From Paraburkholderia megapolitana (GTDB lineage: Bacteria > Pseudomonadota > Gammaproteobacteria > Burkholderiales > Burkholderiaceae): a DNA stretch of 64,000 bases. The notes below the pieces were generated by a model. It had not been told where the DNA came from and ran no database searches. It saw only the letters and a program-made list of their open reading frames with translations. The stretch is from NCBI RefSeq assembly GCF_007556815.1, contig NZ_CP041744.1, forward strand, positions 1-64,000, read 5' to 3'. Position numbers and translations under genes: made by a program. Of the stretch, positions 45,580 through 54,729 are shown in pieces; within the stretch, counting starts at the first letter, position 1; each line of letters begins with the position of its first letter.

Positions 45580-45640
45580 TGACTATTTCATGCAGGAAAA
45601 TTGATCGGCGCAGTGCCGGCGCTGGAAAACAGGAGGCGAT

Positions 45641-45847
45641 ATGGGCAAGGTTCTGTACGTGTACGAGTGCGCCGAATGCCGCAAGCGCGGCGAGCAACGC
45701 CTCGATGGAGACTCGCACGACGGTGAGGCTTCTACGTGTGCTTCCTGTGGCGCGCCCGTGACGCTGGAGTGGGATGGCGGCGTTGTTCTGGAGACGCCGC
45801 AGACTATCGCAGCTGACGCGATTGCGCGCGCCCGCGAGCGCAAGTGA
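45641..45847 (+). CDS. Zinc-ribbon protein
   Basis: A 68-residue protein with CAECRKRGEQRL and CASCGAPVTLEW, two CxxC knuckles of a rubredoxin-like zinc ribbon. ACAGGAGGCGAT precedes the ATG. Likely a small nucleic-acid or protein-binding factor; no specific role inferred. Confidence 0.7.
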   Translation: MGKVLYVYECAECRKRGEQRLDGDSHDGEASTCASCGAPVTLEWDGGVVLETPQTIAADAIARARERK

Positions 45848-46240
45848 CAAGTACAGGAAAACGCTGCGAAGCGCGGCTGGAATTAAAACAACTTGTGGGA
45901 ATGGCTGAAGTGAGAGACGAAGAAGAAATTCCGATCGACGATCTGCTGAAAAAATATCCGACCGATCCGGGCGTGGTTGCGCTCTATGGCCGCTACTACA
46001 GGACATGTCATGTCACACAAAAAAGTTCGATTCTTGGCATCTATGGTGTGATGTTGCGTTGGTTTGGTTTTTCAGGTTTTGTTATATTTCAACGGGTAAG
46101 GCGGCCGACTTATCCACAGGATATTCACATTTTCAGGCATTTCCTGTTGCGTGACCGCACCACGGGCGTTTGTTGCGTCGATGTCTATCCGGAGACGCAA
46201 CGGGATAGATCGTGGCAGCGGGTTATTGCCAGCCTCAGTG
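45844..46240 (+). pseudogene. Operon gene apparently cut by the recombinase module
   Basis: GTG at 45844 overlaps the zinc-ribbon stop; ATG at 45901 starts MAEVRDEEEIPIDDLLKKYP, TDPGVVALYGRYYRTC. After about 46005 the sequence changes character (lower GC, LGIYGVMLRWFGFSGFVIFQ) and the frame runs to 46311, into the convergent gene. I read this as the last operon gene truncated near 46005 by the left boundary of the recombinase element. Confidence 0.4.
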
Positions 46241-46258
46241 TTGCGTTCCTGCCAGCAC

Positions 46259-46756
46259 CTAGTACATCTTTGACTTCACACCCAATTCCCACAGCATGTC
46301 GATGTTCCTGAGATACGTCGCGACGTTCTCAGCCGAACTGTGGATGATCGAATGTTCGTGTCCGTCAGCGCTGTCGATTTTCGCAGACCACGGGTCTTCC
46401 AGACACTGGCAGATGCCGTCGATATCGTCGCGATATTGCCTCAAGGTTTCCGGGTCCCAAGTGCGCACAACGTCAGATGCCAGGAGCACCGAGAGCGTGC
46501 CTTTCCGTTCGCCGATATACCGCACCGGTGTGAGCAGTCCACTGATGTAGAGCACCATAATCGCGTCAATCACGCGATCGTCGTGATCCTCGTCCCAGAT
46601 GATGGCGAAGTCGAGGAACGCGCAACGTGCAAGCGTGTTCATGGACTCGTCGTGCCAGACTGGCGCCCGCAGGACAGAGTAGTGAGTTCCCTTGCCGAGA
46701 TTGCCCACGGGGCGCGTTTCATCGTGCAGGGTCTGGAAGAAGGGGCAATAGGACAT
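46259..46756 (-). CDS. Hypothetical protein downstream of ginD-like gene
   Basis: A 165-residue protein starting MSYCPFFQTLHDETRPVGNL, with GKGTHYSVLRAPVWHD near the start and TLRQYRDDIDGICQCLEDPW later. AAGGAG lies eight bases before ATG at 46756, which settles the start; the longer frame upstream is not needed. Family unknown. It is probably the first cargo gene of the recombinase element. Confidence 0.6.
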   Translation of the reverse strand: MSYCPFFQTLHDETRPVGNLGKGTHYSVLRAPVWHDESMNTLARCAFLDFAIIWDEDHDDRVIDAIMVLYISGLLTPVRYIGERKGTLSVLLASDVVRTWDPETLRQYRDDIDGICQCLEDPWSAKIDSADGHEHSIIHSSAENVATYLRNIDMLWELGVKSKMY

Positions 46757-46854
46757 GTGATACTCCTTTCGGGAGAGAGGCGGTTTCCACCGCGGAGCCG
46801 CAGCCATTTCGTGGCTGAGGGGATCACGCAAACATTGTCACACCTACCAGACAG

Positions 46855-47355
46855 TCATAGAGATTTTGTTTTTCCCCGACGCTTCGGGTTTTCCGCCGGC
46901 ATTGGCGACACAGTCGATTCGGGTATTGCGCCAAGCTCGGCAAGTTTGTCCCGTGCATCGCGATACTGTTCATAGAACCTCGCCCACTTGCTAAAGCCAC
47001 CGAGTTCGCCAACGGCACGTAGCATTGCAAGGTGGGAAGCGGTCAGCAATTGCACGGTGGCTTCGAGTTCTGCAATCCTGATGTCCTTGTCGGCGAGTGA
47101 AGCCGCGGTATCGGCGCCGGACCGTTTCGCAACGCGGCCGCGCCAACGTCGGTACTCGCTCTGTCGCCGCTGATATTCAGCGAGCAGCTTGCTTCGGGAC
47201 TCACTACGTGTGATCGACGACGCTGCGTTGATGGATGGGTGCAGTCGCGCGACCGCGCGAGCCGTGATGTCTTCGTCATTGGCCAGCAGCGTTTCAAGAA
47301 TTTCACGCATCTGGTCGTCGTCACTGGATGGCGTAATCTCTTTAGGTTCAGTCAT
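46855..47355 (-). CDS. ginD: GinD/TnpC-like accessory protein
   Basis: A 166-residue basic, coiled-coil-like protein (DIRIAELEATVQLLTASHLA, RFYEQYRDARDKLAELGAIP). Position after three tyrosine recombinases and size match the small fourth gene of GInt operons and TnpC of Tn554. Start at 47355 overlaps the ginC stop by eight bases. Confidence 0.6.
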   Translation of the reverse strand: MTEPKEITPSSDDDQMREILETLLANDEDITARAVARLHPSINAASSITRSESRSKLLAEYQRRQSEYRRWRGRVAKRSGADTAASLADKDIRIAELEATVQLLTASHLAMLRAVGELGGFSKWARFYEQYRDARDKLAELGAIPESTVSPMPAENPKRRGKTKSL

Positions 47356-49672
47356 CAAGTACTCCGCGTTGCCGGGGCCGTGACAGATCAACGCCGTCAG
47401 GGAAGGGGTGTTCACCTGCAGGTGTTGCAAGAAGCTTCTGTATACCGGCCAGCCGCTTCTCTGCGTGGTCGAGCTGGTTTTTCCAGCCGATGCTGGTCGA
47501 TGGTCTGGCGTTGATCGACTCGAGGGCGAGCTTGAACTTGCCCTCGAGCCGGACCAGGTTCTGCCGGTGCTCAGGAAGGTCGGTCGCCGAGAGGTGACGG
47601 CAGTCGGCGAAGCACTCGAGATGTTTGGGACACGGATCGACCGTAAATGAATTCAGGCAATGCCCATACGGTGTGGCATGGAAACCGTCCGCTTCGGCAC
47701 GCAGGTACTCGTACGCGGCAACGTCGCCATCCGTTTCCTGGATGCGTCGAAACGCATCGACGATCGGACCGTTAGCCTTGCCGCCCTTGATGAGCCGGGC
47801 AACCGTACTGGTCTTTGCGCCGAGCATGATCTCGATGTCCTGCGGGATCTCGATCTGCTCCAGATCTTCTGCGAGGCTGCGATGGTCGTACTCGTAGCTT
47901 TGTGCGACGCTGCGCCGGTTGAAGCGCTTCGAGATGATTGTGTCGGCGACGCCCAGCCGGAACAACTCGGTGTTTTGCAGATGACGCAGCATGTGTGACT
48001 CGATCTTCAAAGCCCGGTCTTCGTCCGTTTGCCCGTATTTTTCAAACAGCGGTGGCAGGTACTTCGCGTCGCCGAGCGCCTGTCCGATGAGTGTAGGATC
48101 AGGGCGGTTGATCGACATATAGCGCGTCACATCGCACAGGCCGTCGTTGCGCTCCTCGGCAAGTGAGCGCTTCGGATGCACAAACAGAAACTCCCACGGC
48201 TGAACGGACCCAACTGCCAGTGGCAGGGGATCGAGATCGGATACCTTCGTCGGCGTTTTGAGCCGGATATGTTCCTCGAGCTCGCCGACGTGCAGATGCG
48301 CCGCATGCCACTCCATCCGATCAAGGAGTTTGACCTGCGAGCCGTCACCATGTCGGAAGCGCAGACCTGTTTTGCCCTCCAGCATTGATGTTTTCAGTCG
48401 ATTCCCGAACATGTAGACGGCCATGTCCAGCCCCAGGTCACCGCTGCGCCGCCGCACATGCTGGTATTCGTGGAGTTCAGCAAGAACCGCCGGATCGAAG
48501 CCATCCCGATAGCGTTCAATGAAGGGCCTCCGTTCAATTTTCAGCCAGAACGGATTGCCCATGAGACGTGTGTAGATTTCGGTGACGGGCACGACACTAT
48601 CGACGGGATACCAGGGCAGCAGCCGACCCGTTTCGCATTGCAGCTTCAATGTCGCGCGCAGTGGTTCCGTGATCCGGGCCACGTGGTCGAGTGTTTCGGT
48701 CAACAACGTCCGGAACATCTCGGGCACGGGCTGGGTCGCCTCACGCAACACGCGACTGTCGGTCTCATCCTCCTGCTGCTTTTCAGCGAAGTGACGCACC
48801 ATCAGGGATGTCGAGATGCCGCCGGACTCGCCGGCTGGCCGTCCCTTCGAATCCAGGTACGTGCGCTCCCGTTTCCAGTCAACCGGCAGCAACGCGACCT
48901 CACCCGCCCGCATACCGGTCACGATCAAGACGCGCATCGCGGCGAACCGCAAATCGTCCATGAATGTTCTCGGCTGCTCGGTCATTACGATGCGCGTCAG
49001 TTCCCAGAACGCCCGGCGCTCCGGCAAGCGCTCGTCACGTTTGCGAGCTTCGAGGTCATCGCGGAGCTTCTCCGCGGACCACGTATGCTTTGCCTTGATC
49101 GCGCTTTTGCCCTTCATTCTAGGAACAGCAAGCGCGGCGTATAGCGGGCCCGCGTCACAGATGTGCTGGGCGTCAAACACGATCTTTACGATGCCGACCA
49201 CCATATCGCCCAGCTTCCCCGTAGCCTGGATAGCTTTACCAACACGCACGGCAACGTGCAGGTCATCGACAGTCAGCTCCCATGGTTCCTTGTCCACGCA
49301 CGTCGCAATGACCCGCAGGGGACGGGCTATGCATTGCGCTATATGTCCAGTCGTGTTGCGCCTGAACAGCAACTGTTCGGCGACTGCCGCCTTGACCAGA
49401 TCCTGCCACGCGGTCGACAGCGGCCGTCTGGCTAGCGATGCCAGTCCGCGCTCAACACGCTCCGCGTTGACGATCGCCAGCGCCTTCACCTCCGTGCCAA
49501 GATCTCGCATGTAGTGCGCCGGTGGTGGTACATCGCCGGCGGCGACCGTCAGGTTCCAGCCGACACCGTCGAGAGCAGCACCGGTCTCATCGAGTGGTAT
49601 TTCCCAGCCCAGATCTTTTTCACGAGCGAGAGCCTTGCCGAGCTCGATGAACGCCGAGTAGTGTGGGTTCAT
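47348..49672 (-). CDS. ginC: Large tyrosine recombinase (GinC-like)
   Basis: A 774-residue recombinase. Catalytic-domain marks are RVLIVTGMRAGEVALLPVDW (Arg, about residue 240), ESHMLRHLQNTELFRLG (His-x-x-Arg) and NRRSVAQSYEYDHRSLAEDL (Tyr). A long C-terminal part carries a Cys-rich segment (YGHCLNSFTVDPCPKHLECF, ADCRH), perhaps a zinc finger. Its ATG overlaps the ginB stop (TGATG), which means tight coupling. Confidence 0.75.
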   Translation of the reverse strand: MNPHYSAFIELGKALAREKDLGWEIPLDETGAALDGVGWNLTVAAGDVPPPAHYMRDLGTEVKALAIVNAERVERGLASLARRPLSTAWQDLVKAAVAEQLLFRRNTTGHIAQCIARPLRVIATCVDKEPWELTVDDLHVAVRVGKAIQATGKLGDMVVGIVKIVFDAQHICDAGPLYAALAVPRMKGKSAIKAKHTWSAEKLRDDLEARKRDERLPERRAFWELTRIVMTEQPRTFMDDLRFAAMRVLIVTGMRAGEVALLPVDWKRERTYLDSKGRPAGESGGISTSLMVRHFAEKQQEDETDSRVLREATQPVPEMFRTLLTETLDHVARITEPLRATLKLQCETGRLLPWYPVDSVVPVTEIYTRLMGNPFWLKIERRPFIERYRDGFDPAVLAELHEYQHVRRRSGDLGLDMAVYMFGNRLKTSMLEGKTGLRFRHGDGSQVKLLDRMEWHAAHLHVGELEEHIRLKTPTKVSDLDPLPLAVGSVQPWEFLFVHPKRSLAEERNDGLCDVTRYMSINRPDPTLIGQALGDAKYLPPLFEKYGQTDEDRALKIESHMLRHLQNTELFRLGVADTIISKRFNRRSVAQSYEYDHRSLAEDLEQIEIPQDIEIMLGAKTSTVARLIKGGKANGPIVDAFRRIQETDGDVAAYEYLRAEADGFHATPYGHCLNSFTVDPCPKHLECFADCRHLSATDLPEHRQNLVRLEGKFKLALESINARPSTSIGWKNQLDHAEKRLAGIQKLLATPAGEHPFPDGVDLSRPRQRGVLDD

Positions 49673-51213
49673 CAGTCATCGCCCTCCAGTTCGCCGATGA
49701 CCGTCTGAATTTCGGCAATCGTGCGCTGCAACTGGAGATAGGTCGGGGAACGGGTGTCGCCACGAGAACTCTGTTCGAAGAACGCGACCACCTCACGCAT
49801 CGAGGCCAGCACGCTCTCGTGCATCGCCTTGTCATGTAAGGGCATGAACTTCCTGCATCCGTAGCACGACGTCACTGGGTTATAGGGGCACGCAGGTTGT
49901 CCCGACGTGCAACCGCCGATGCCCGCGATCGGAATGCCGTGAGGCACACCAGCAATCTGCTGTTCACCTTTGAGTAAGGTGAGCTCTTCCGGGGAGATGA
50001 ATCGGTCGTGCGCGATCTTTGCCACGCGTCGATATATGTCCGACGCGCCGAGCGCCCGGTTCACCCTTTCCGCGTGGGTAGCCGATGTCTCGTAATACAC
50101 CAAGCCCGTTTGTATGTGCGAATGACCCAGAAACTCGGCCAGCTCTTCGTGGCTTGCGCCGGCGTCGACGAGTCTCTGCGCCGCAGTGTGGCGCAGGTCG
50201 GTCGCCGTACCGAGGTCTTCGGAGTCGATAAGTTTTCTGACGAGTGCGGCAATCCGCGATCCCGCCTCATAGTTCGATTCGACAGCAAAGAAGCGCCCGG
50301 CGCCCGTGAGACCCGCAGCCCTTCGTTGGGCATTGAGCGCAACGAGGATCGGAGCCCATTCACGCTTGACCCGACGCGTGAGCGGCTTTCGTTTCGTGTC
50401 GCTTTTCTGCTTGGCCATATGGAAGGTTAGATGAACCGTCGGCGGTTCATCAGGTACGTCCACCCAGATACGTACATTTCTCATGGTCAGCATCGCGATC
50501 TGGATTGGGCGCATGGCGAACTGGTAAGCGCACAGCAACATGCCCGCGTCGCAGAGATCCTCGTGCTCTGGATGTGCATTCATGGGCAACGTGAGAGCTG
50601 AAACGGTTTCGTCCAGATGCCTCACGATCATAGCTTCCTCGTCGACCGACAGAAAGACATCCCCGGAACGAACCCCGGCGTGCGAATCCATCACGGGGCC
50701 GGGCAGGGAAGAGCGTATAAATTCTTCATACGTCGTGGACCAGCCACAAAGCCGATGGACGCGCAGCAACCGCAGCAGTGTTTTGCCGAACCGGTACCCG
50801 TCTTGAGGCAAGTGGCGGGCACGCATGACGGTCCATTCATGACCGATCTTGTGTGGGCCGGCGTCGATCAGCTTTTCGACTTCGGAAGCCGAGAAGTGCA
50901 TCGCTCCGCCGGCTGCCTTGAAGGCGGACACGACATGAAGTCCTCTGCCCAGCAGAAACAGGAAGAGATGCTTCACCAGCATGCCGTATGCACCTGGATA
51001 GCGATCGAAGTCCAGCCTATGCAGTCGCCCGTAGATCCACAGTTCGAATACCTTCGCTTCCGTGGGCGCGGCGATCGAACGGGTGGTGTCATCAAATTCG
51101 TCGTAGTAACGGATGACGGGAGGAAGGGCTGGAAGTCGTGAGACTATGTCGGCAATCAACTCTCCAGCATCGCGAGCGACACCCGTAACGCCGATACTAC
51201 GAGACAGTTGCAT
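49672..51213 (-). CDS. ginB: Tyrosine recombinase (GinB-like)
   Basis: A 513-residue recombinase: YQFAMRPIQIAMLTMRNVRI (Arg region), ATDLRHTAAQRLVDAGAS, LAEFLGHSHIQTGLVYYETS (His and Tyr). In the His-x-x-Arg box the first His is replaced by Thr (TDLR). A C-terminal CTSGQPACPYNPVTSCYGCR looks metal-binding. Middle gene of the trio. Confidence 0.78.
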   Translation of the reverse strand: MQLSRSIGVTGVARDAGELIADIVSRLPALPPVIRYYDEFDDTTRSIAAPTEAKVFELWIYGRLHRLDFDRYPGAYGMLVKHLFLFLLGRGLHVVSAFKAAGGAMHFSASEVEKLIDAGPHKIGHEWTVMRARHLPQDGYRFGKTLLRLLRVHRLCGWSTTYEEFIRSSLPGPVMDSHAGVRSGDVFLSVDEEAMIVRHLDETVSALTLPMNAHPEHEDLCDAGMLLCAYQFAMRPIQIAMLTMRNVRIWVDVPDEPPTVHLTFHMAKQKSDTKRKPLTRRVKREWAPILVALNAQRRAAGLTGAGRFFAVESNYEAGSRIAALVRKLIDSEDLGTATDLRHTAAQRLVDAGASHEELAEFLGHSHIQTGLVYYETSATHAERVNRALGASDIYRRVAKIAHDRFISPEELTLLKGEQQIAGVPHGIPIAGIGGCTSGQPACPYNPVTSCYGCRKFMPLHDKAMHESVLASMREVVAFFEQSSRGDTRSPTYLQLQRTIAEIQTVIGELEGDD

Positions 51214-51224
51214 GGTCAGAGTCC

Positions 51225-52469
51225 TTACGGAATTGCGCGCAGCAACGCTACGCGCTCATCAAAGCTGTCATTCCACACGTCCGCTAACCGATCCTCGAAC
51301 ACGGCCCGTGCGTAGCGCGAGGGCATCACCGATTTCTTCGACCACCCGAAGAACGTTCTCATCTTCTGCAACGCCTCGTCCATCGGGTCACCGTTATCCA
51401 GCAATTGATGTAAGCGAACGACCGCACAGGTGTGGCGTAAGTCATGCGGCATAACGGAGTCCTTGTCACTGCGATCGCTCAATTCCTGGCGTACCGGGTC
51501 TGGCAATGCCTTCGAAACTTCGCGAAACGCTTTCGTCAGTGACTCAGTCGCGAGCGGGTTGCCGACAGATGAATTGAGCAGGAAGGGGTGGCTAGGGCGA
51601 CCGCGGTAGTTTTCAACGTAGGTCTGAACCAGTTGCGCCGTTAGCGGGCTGACAGGAATCTGTCGGAGAGAATGGACTGTTTTAATGCTTGGCTTCGAAT
51701 ACCGTGAGTCGATTGACTCGTCGGCTTCTGCGTCATCGTATTCATTTTCTTGGACGTTGAGCCAATAGCGCAGCGTTTGTCGTTTCCTGTCGAAACCGGA
51801 TTTCACACAGTCTGCCGTAAGCAGCAGCAACTCGCCGCGCCGCAGACCTTGATGCAGCATCAGCACGAAGGCAATGTAAACACGCCAGCGGGTCCTCGCA
51901 TGCTTGAACGGATTCCGACCGGACTCCGGGTCCAGCAGATCGTAAAGCGCCTCCACGACGGAGGCTGGCAACGAGCGGACAGTTTCAGCCTGACTGCTTT
52001 TTCGCACGTGCAATTGGCTGTACAAGGTCGAAAGCCTATGTAGCCGCGCCTCTATGCCTCGCAGACGATCGTCCGGAATCCGGCTCCTGGAAAGCCAGGT
52101 CAGCACATCAGTTACAAAGCCGAGGCCAGCGTGCCAGCGCAACTCGTCGGCTCGGGTTGCTCGCGACCGGTTCCGGATCGAGACAAACCACGATTCAAGA
52201 ACGTCGGCCAGCGCGCCGTCATCGACATCAGCAAGAGCATCGTCGAGACCGTTTGGCCCCAGAATCCGGTCCGCATGCTGGTACAGATCTTCAATGTACC
52301 GAAGCTTGCCGGTTTGGGTCGATTCGGCCAGGTGGCCCATCGACATGATCAGCCAGACGCTGGCCCAATATCGCGGTATCGGAGGTTTGCCGACAAGCGT
52401 GACGCTTCTCAGTTGCCCTGGAACCAGCGAATCCGATAACTGAAGGAAAGTCATTGATCGACGCAACAT
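51225..52469 (-). CDS. ginA: Tyrosine recombinase (GinA-like)
   Basis: A 414-residue recombinase, first of the operon: LHQGLRRGELLLLTADCV (Arg), VMPHDLRHTCAVVRLHQLL (His-x-x-Arg), FGWSKKSVMPSRYARAVFED (Trp in place of the second His, then Tyr). Three adjacent, coupled recombinases plus a small fourth protein define the GInt/Tn554-like type of element; cooperation of the three is expected. The element's right boundary should lie between 52470 and 52490. Confidence 0.8.
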   Translation of the reverse strand: MLRRSMTFLQLSDSLVPGQLRSVTLVGKPPIPRYWASVWLIMSMGHLAESTQTGKLRYIEDLYQHADRILGPNGLDDALADVDDGALADVLESWFVSIRNRSRATRADELRWHAGLGFVTDVLTWLSRSRIPDDRLRGIEARLHRLSTLYSQLHVRKSSQAETVRSLPASVVEALYDLLDPESGRNPFKHARTRWRVYIAFVLMLHQGLRRGELLLLTADCVKSGFDRKRQTLRYWLNVQENEYDDAEADESIDSRYSKPSIKTVHSLRQIPVSPLTAQLVQTYVENYRGRPSHPFLLNSSVGNPLATESLTKAFREVSKALPDPVRQELSDRSDKDSVMPHDLRHTCAVVRLHQLLDNGDPMDEALQKMRTFFGWSKKSVMPSRYARAVFEDRLADVWNDSFDERVALLRAIP

Positions 52470-52490
52470 AGAAAAGGTGCCAAATCATAC

Positions 52491-52595
52491 ATGGCCGTTG
52501 CGTTCGATCCTGGGCAAAAAGGCAAAACCCGCAACACTCCTTTAGGTACCACTGATTTCGCTAATTCCTTTTATGTTAAACTTAGGAATCCATAA
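52491..52595 (+). pseudogene. Start of a gene related to the one at 37173
   Basis: ATG GCC GTT GCG TTC GAT CCT GGG CAA encodes MAVAFDPGQ, matching MALAFDPGQ at 37173 with synonymous differences, then diverges and stops after 34 codons. It lies just outside the recombinase trio and looks like the 5' stub of a homologous gene. 52596-52742 is AT-rich with no gene seen. Confidence 0.4.
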
Positions 52596-52742
52596 TATTA
52601 CGCAACAATAATTGTTGCCCGGACTGATGTGTAGCGGGTAAGTCGTAGCGGCTGCTTTTCGGCCCATCGTAGTCTGCTCGACGGCAGGGAACAACGATCG
52701 GATAGCACTGGCGCGTGAACGCGAAGCCGGGCCGACTCTAAA

Positions 52743-53597
52743 TCATTCTCGACTGAGGCCTAATTCGCAAGCTTCCACATGATGGTCCACTGGCGATTGC
52801 CGAAATACGATTGTCAATAGCCACTTTTCACCTTCGGAAACCGGCTCACCAGCGTGCATTGTTCCCGAGTTGGGTACTGGTTCCGGATAACCAAAAAATA
52901 ACAACCCGCCTAACCTTGGATGAACTCGTAATCCTAGATTCGAGAGAATCGTCGCCCCACCTGATTTTGGCTCATTGAGGTAAATTATACAATTCGCTAT
53001 TCGTTGATTTACTTCATTTGTTTTGAAATACTCCGAATGATGCGTTATGTAACCACCGGGACGATAATGGAGAATCTTCGGAATCTCCAGATTTTCCATT
53101 GGCCAATCAAACGCCCTCGAAACTCGTGCCACTGCTCGATCAACCAGCAGATCGGAACCTGAAGGAAAATGTACGACATTGAGATTGCCCAAGGCATGTC
53201 GTTCCTCGACCGTTGGGCCTTTTGAAATTGCGCAATTAATTAACGCCAAACATTGATCGGAAGATAAGAAATTCGATAGCAAAATTACCCGAGGTGACGC
53301 CCATTCTGCGATCAATGTAACGCCTTCGTCGGTGAGAAACTCCCTAGACGGTCCGTAATCAACGTAGTCGGGACTGCGCACCATCATCTCTTTGGAATCG
53401 GGATAATAGACAGGATCAAACAAGATTCCATCGGGACTGCATTCTCTCAAAGCAGATTCAACAATTCGGTATGCGATCGGAAAAGAAAACCCGTGTTCAA
53501 TTGCCAAATCTATTACCGCCTCGGAATAATCCATTCCTGCCTTCAGCTTCGAGCGTATAGACGTGCACAGATCAGCATCAAAGGAAAATGGCTTCAT
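52743..53597 (-). CDS. Prolyl-4-hydroxylase-like Fe(II)/2-oxoglutarate oxygenase (second)
   Basis: A 284-residue enzyme. Residues 1-60 form a helical N-terminal segment shared with the upstream paralogue (AVIDLAIEHGFSFPIAYRIV). The double-stranded beta-helix core follows: GYITHHSEYFKTNEVNQR gives His187-x-Glu189, the distal His248 is in SGTMHAGEPV, and Lys258 in GEKWLLTIVFRQ would bind 2-oxoglutarate. P4H-type enzymes usually have His-x-Asp, so Glu189 is notable. It lies 21 bp downstream of its paralogue, in one transcript. Probable role: hydroxylation of a peptide or free amino acid. Confidence 0.8.
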   Translation of the reverse strand: MKPFSFDADLCTSIRSKLKAGMDYSEAVIDLAIEHGFSFPIAYRIVESALRECSPDGILFDPVYYPDSKEMMVRSPDYVDYGPSREFLTDEGVTLIAEWASPRVILLSNFLSSDQCLALINCAISKGPTVEERHALGNLNVVHFPSGSDLLVDRAVARVSRAFDWPMENLEIPKILHYRPGGYITHHSEYFKTNEVNQRIANCIIYLNEPKSGGATILSNLGLRVHPRLGGLLFFGYPEPVPNSGTMHAGEPVSEGEKWLLTIVFRQSPVDHHVEACELGLSRE

Positions 53598-53618
53598 GAA
53601 AGATATGTCCTTCGCACA

Positions 53619-54479
53619 CTATGTGCGTGCCTGGATCGCCCGCTCTCGGTGGGCTAAAACCTCTACTTCCTCTAACTCGTGTACTGTATCTTTCTCACGC
53701 ATAACTAAGGAGAGGATCCATTTCTCGCCTTCCGTGATGGCCTCTCCAGCGTGCTCAGTTCCAGAATTTCGAACTGCATCCGGATAGGAAAAAAACAGAA
53801 GATTTCCGGAAACCGGATACACACGGAGCCCCAAGTTCGATAATAATGTGCCGCCACCTTCTTTTGCTGAATTTAGAAAGATCACAACGTTAGCCACTCG
53901 TTGATTCTCAACTGAGCCCACGAAATATTCTGAGTGAGGAGCAAATCTTCCACCCGTATTGTAATGAATCAATTTCGCCCTTTCAAATCTCGAAGCGGGC
54001 CAGCAAAATGCTTCTGCTACTCGTTCAACAACGCGGTCGATCAGGATATTTTCACTACTGGAAAACAATCGAATGTCATATTCCGTTGAATTCTCGGACA
54101 TGAGATCGGGAATCTTGAACTCGGCCTGCTCGATAATATCTTTACAGACATTTTCGCTCAGAAAGTCCGTCAGCAAACAAACACGCGGGGCGATCAGTTC
54201 CATCGCAATGCGCACACCCTCTGATTCCAGTCGGTCCCGAATGAGGCCAGTTTCAACATATTCCGGGAAAGCGCCCTGTTCGACCCTATATGCCGGATCA
54301 AACAACGTAGCGGCGGGTTGGTGATTACGAATAACCGATTCCACAATTCGACAGGCAATGGGAAAGCTATAACCTTCATTAATGGTCAATGTCAAGGCGA
54401 TGTCAACAACTTCAACGCCGGCAGATGTTTCAGATTCAACCCAGGCGATCAGATTTTTATCGAATGAAAATGGCTTCAT
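53619..54479 (-). CDS. Prolyl-4-hydroxylase-like Fe(II)/2-oxoglutarate oxygenase (first)
   Basis: A 286-residue paralogue of the gene at 52743, beginning MKPFSFDKNL like it and sharing the N-terminal SFPIACRIVES block. Facial triad His182-x-Glu184 (RFAPHSEYF) and His243 (GTEHAGEAITEG); Lys253 (GEKWILSLVMRE) for 2-oxoglutarate. AT-richer than the flanking mobile DNA. With the 23-codon peptide gene upstream, these enzymes may act on that peptide. Confidence 0.8.
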   Translation of the reverse strand: MKPFSFDKNLIAWVESETSAGVEVVDIALTLTINEGYSFPIACRIVESVIRNHQPAATLFDPAYRVEQGAFPEYVETGLIRDRLESEGVRIAMELIAPRVCLLTDFLSENVCKDIIEQAEFKIPDLMSENSTEYDIRLFSSSENILIDRVVERVAEAFCWPASRFERAKLIHYNTGGRFAPHSEYFVGSVENQRVANVVIFLNSAKEGGGTLLSNLGLRVYPVSGNLLFFSYPDAVRNSGTEHAGEAITEGEKWILSLVMREKDTVHELEEVEVLAHRERAIQART

Positions 54480-54497
54480 GGCATTTTTCCATACAAT

Positions 54498-54554
54498 TTA
54501 GTTTGCCAGCGTCAGCTGAGACTCGTGGTCGCTAATTTGTGTGAACGAAAACAT
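54498..54554 (-). CDS. Possible 18-residue peptide (MFSFTQISDHESQLTLAN)
   Basis: A short frame with AAGGGAAG five bases before its ATG, ending 18 bp before the first oxygenase gene. It could be a second precursor, a leader peptide or chance. The same frame is open without a usable start back to 54716. Weak case. Confidence 0.25.
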   Translation of the reverse strand: MFSFTQISDHESQLTLAN

Positions 54555-54729
54555 TGAACTTCCCTTTATTGCATTACCAACTGAAAATAATACAGGCGTG
54601 ATAATTTCAATTTTGATGTAAATTCTGAAGAGTAAAACCCTCGCTTCTGGCTTGGCACGATACTCCTGAAAGATAGTTTCTTTTCTTAAACGTGCATCAA
54701 ATTTGACTTGACAACGTCAATTAACAATC

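Noticed and set aside
54498..54716. 72-codon frame upstream of the first oxygenase as a full gene
   Set aside because: No ATG, GTG or TTG in the first 50 codons; only the last 18 codons have a start with a ribosome site.
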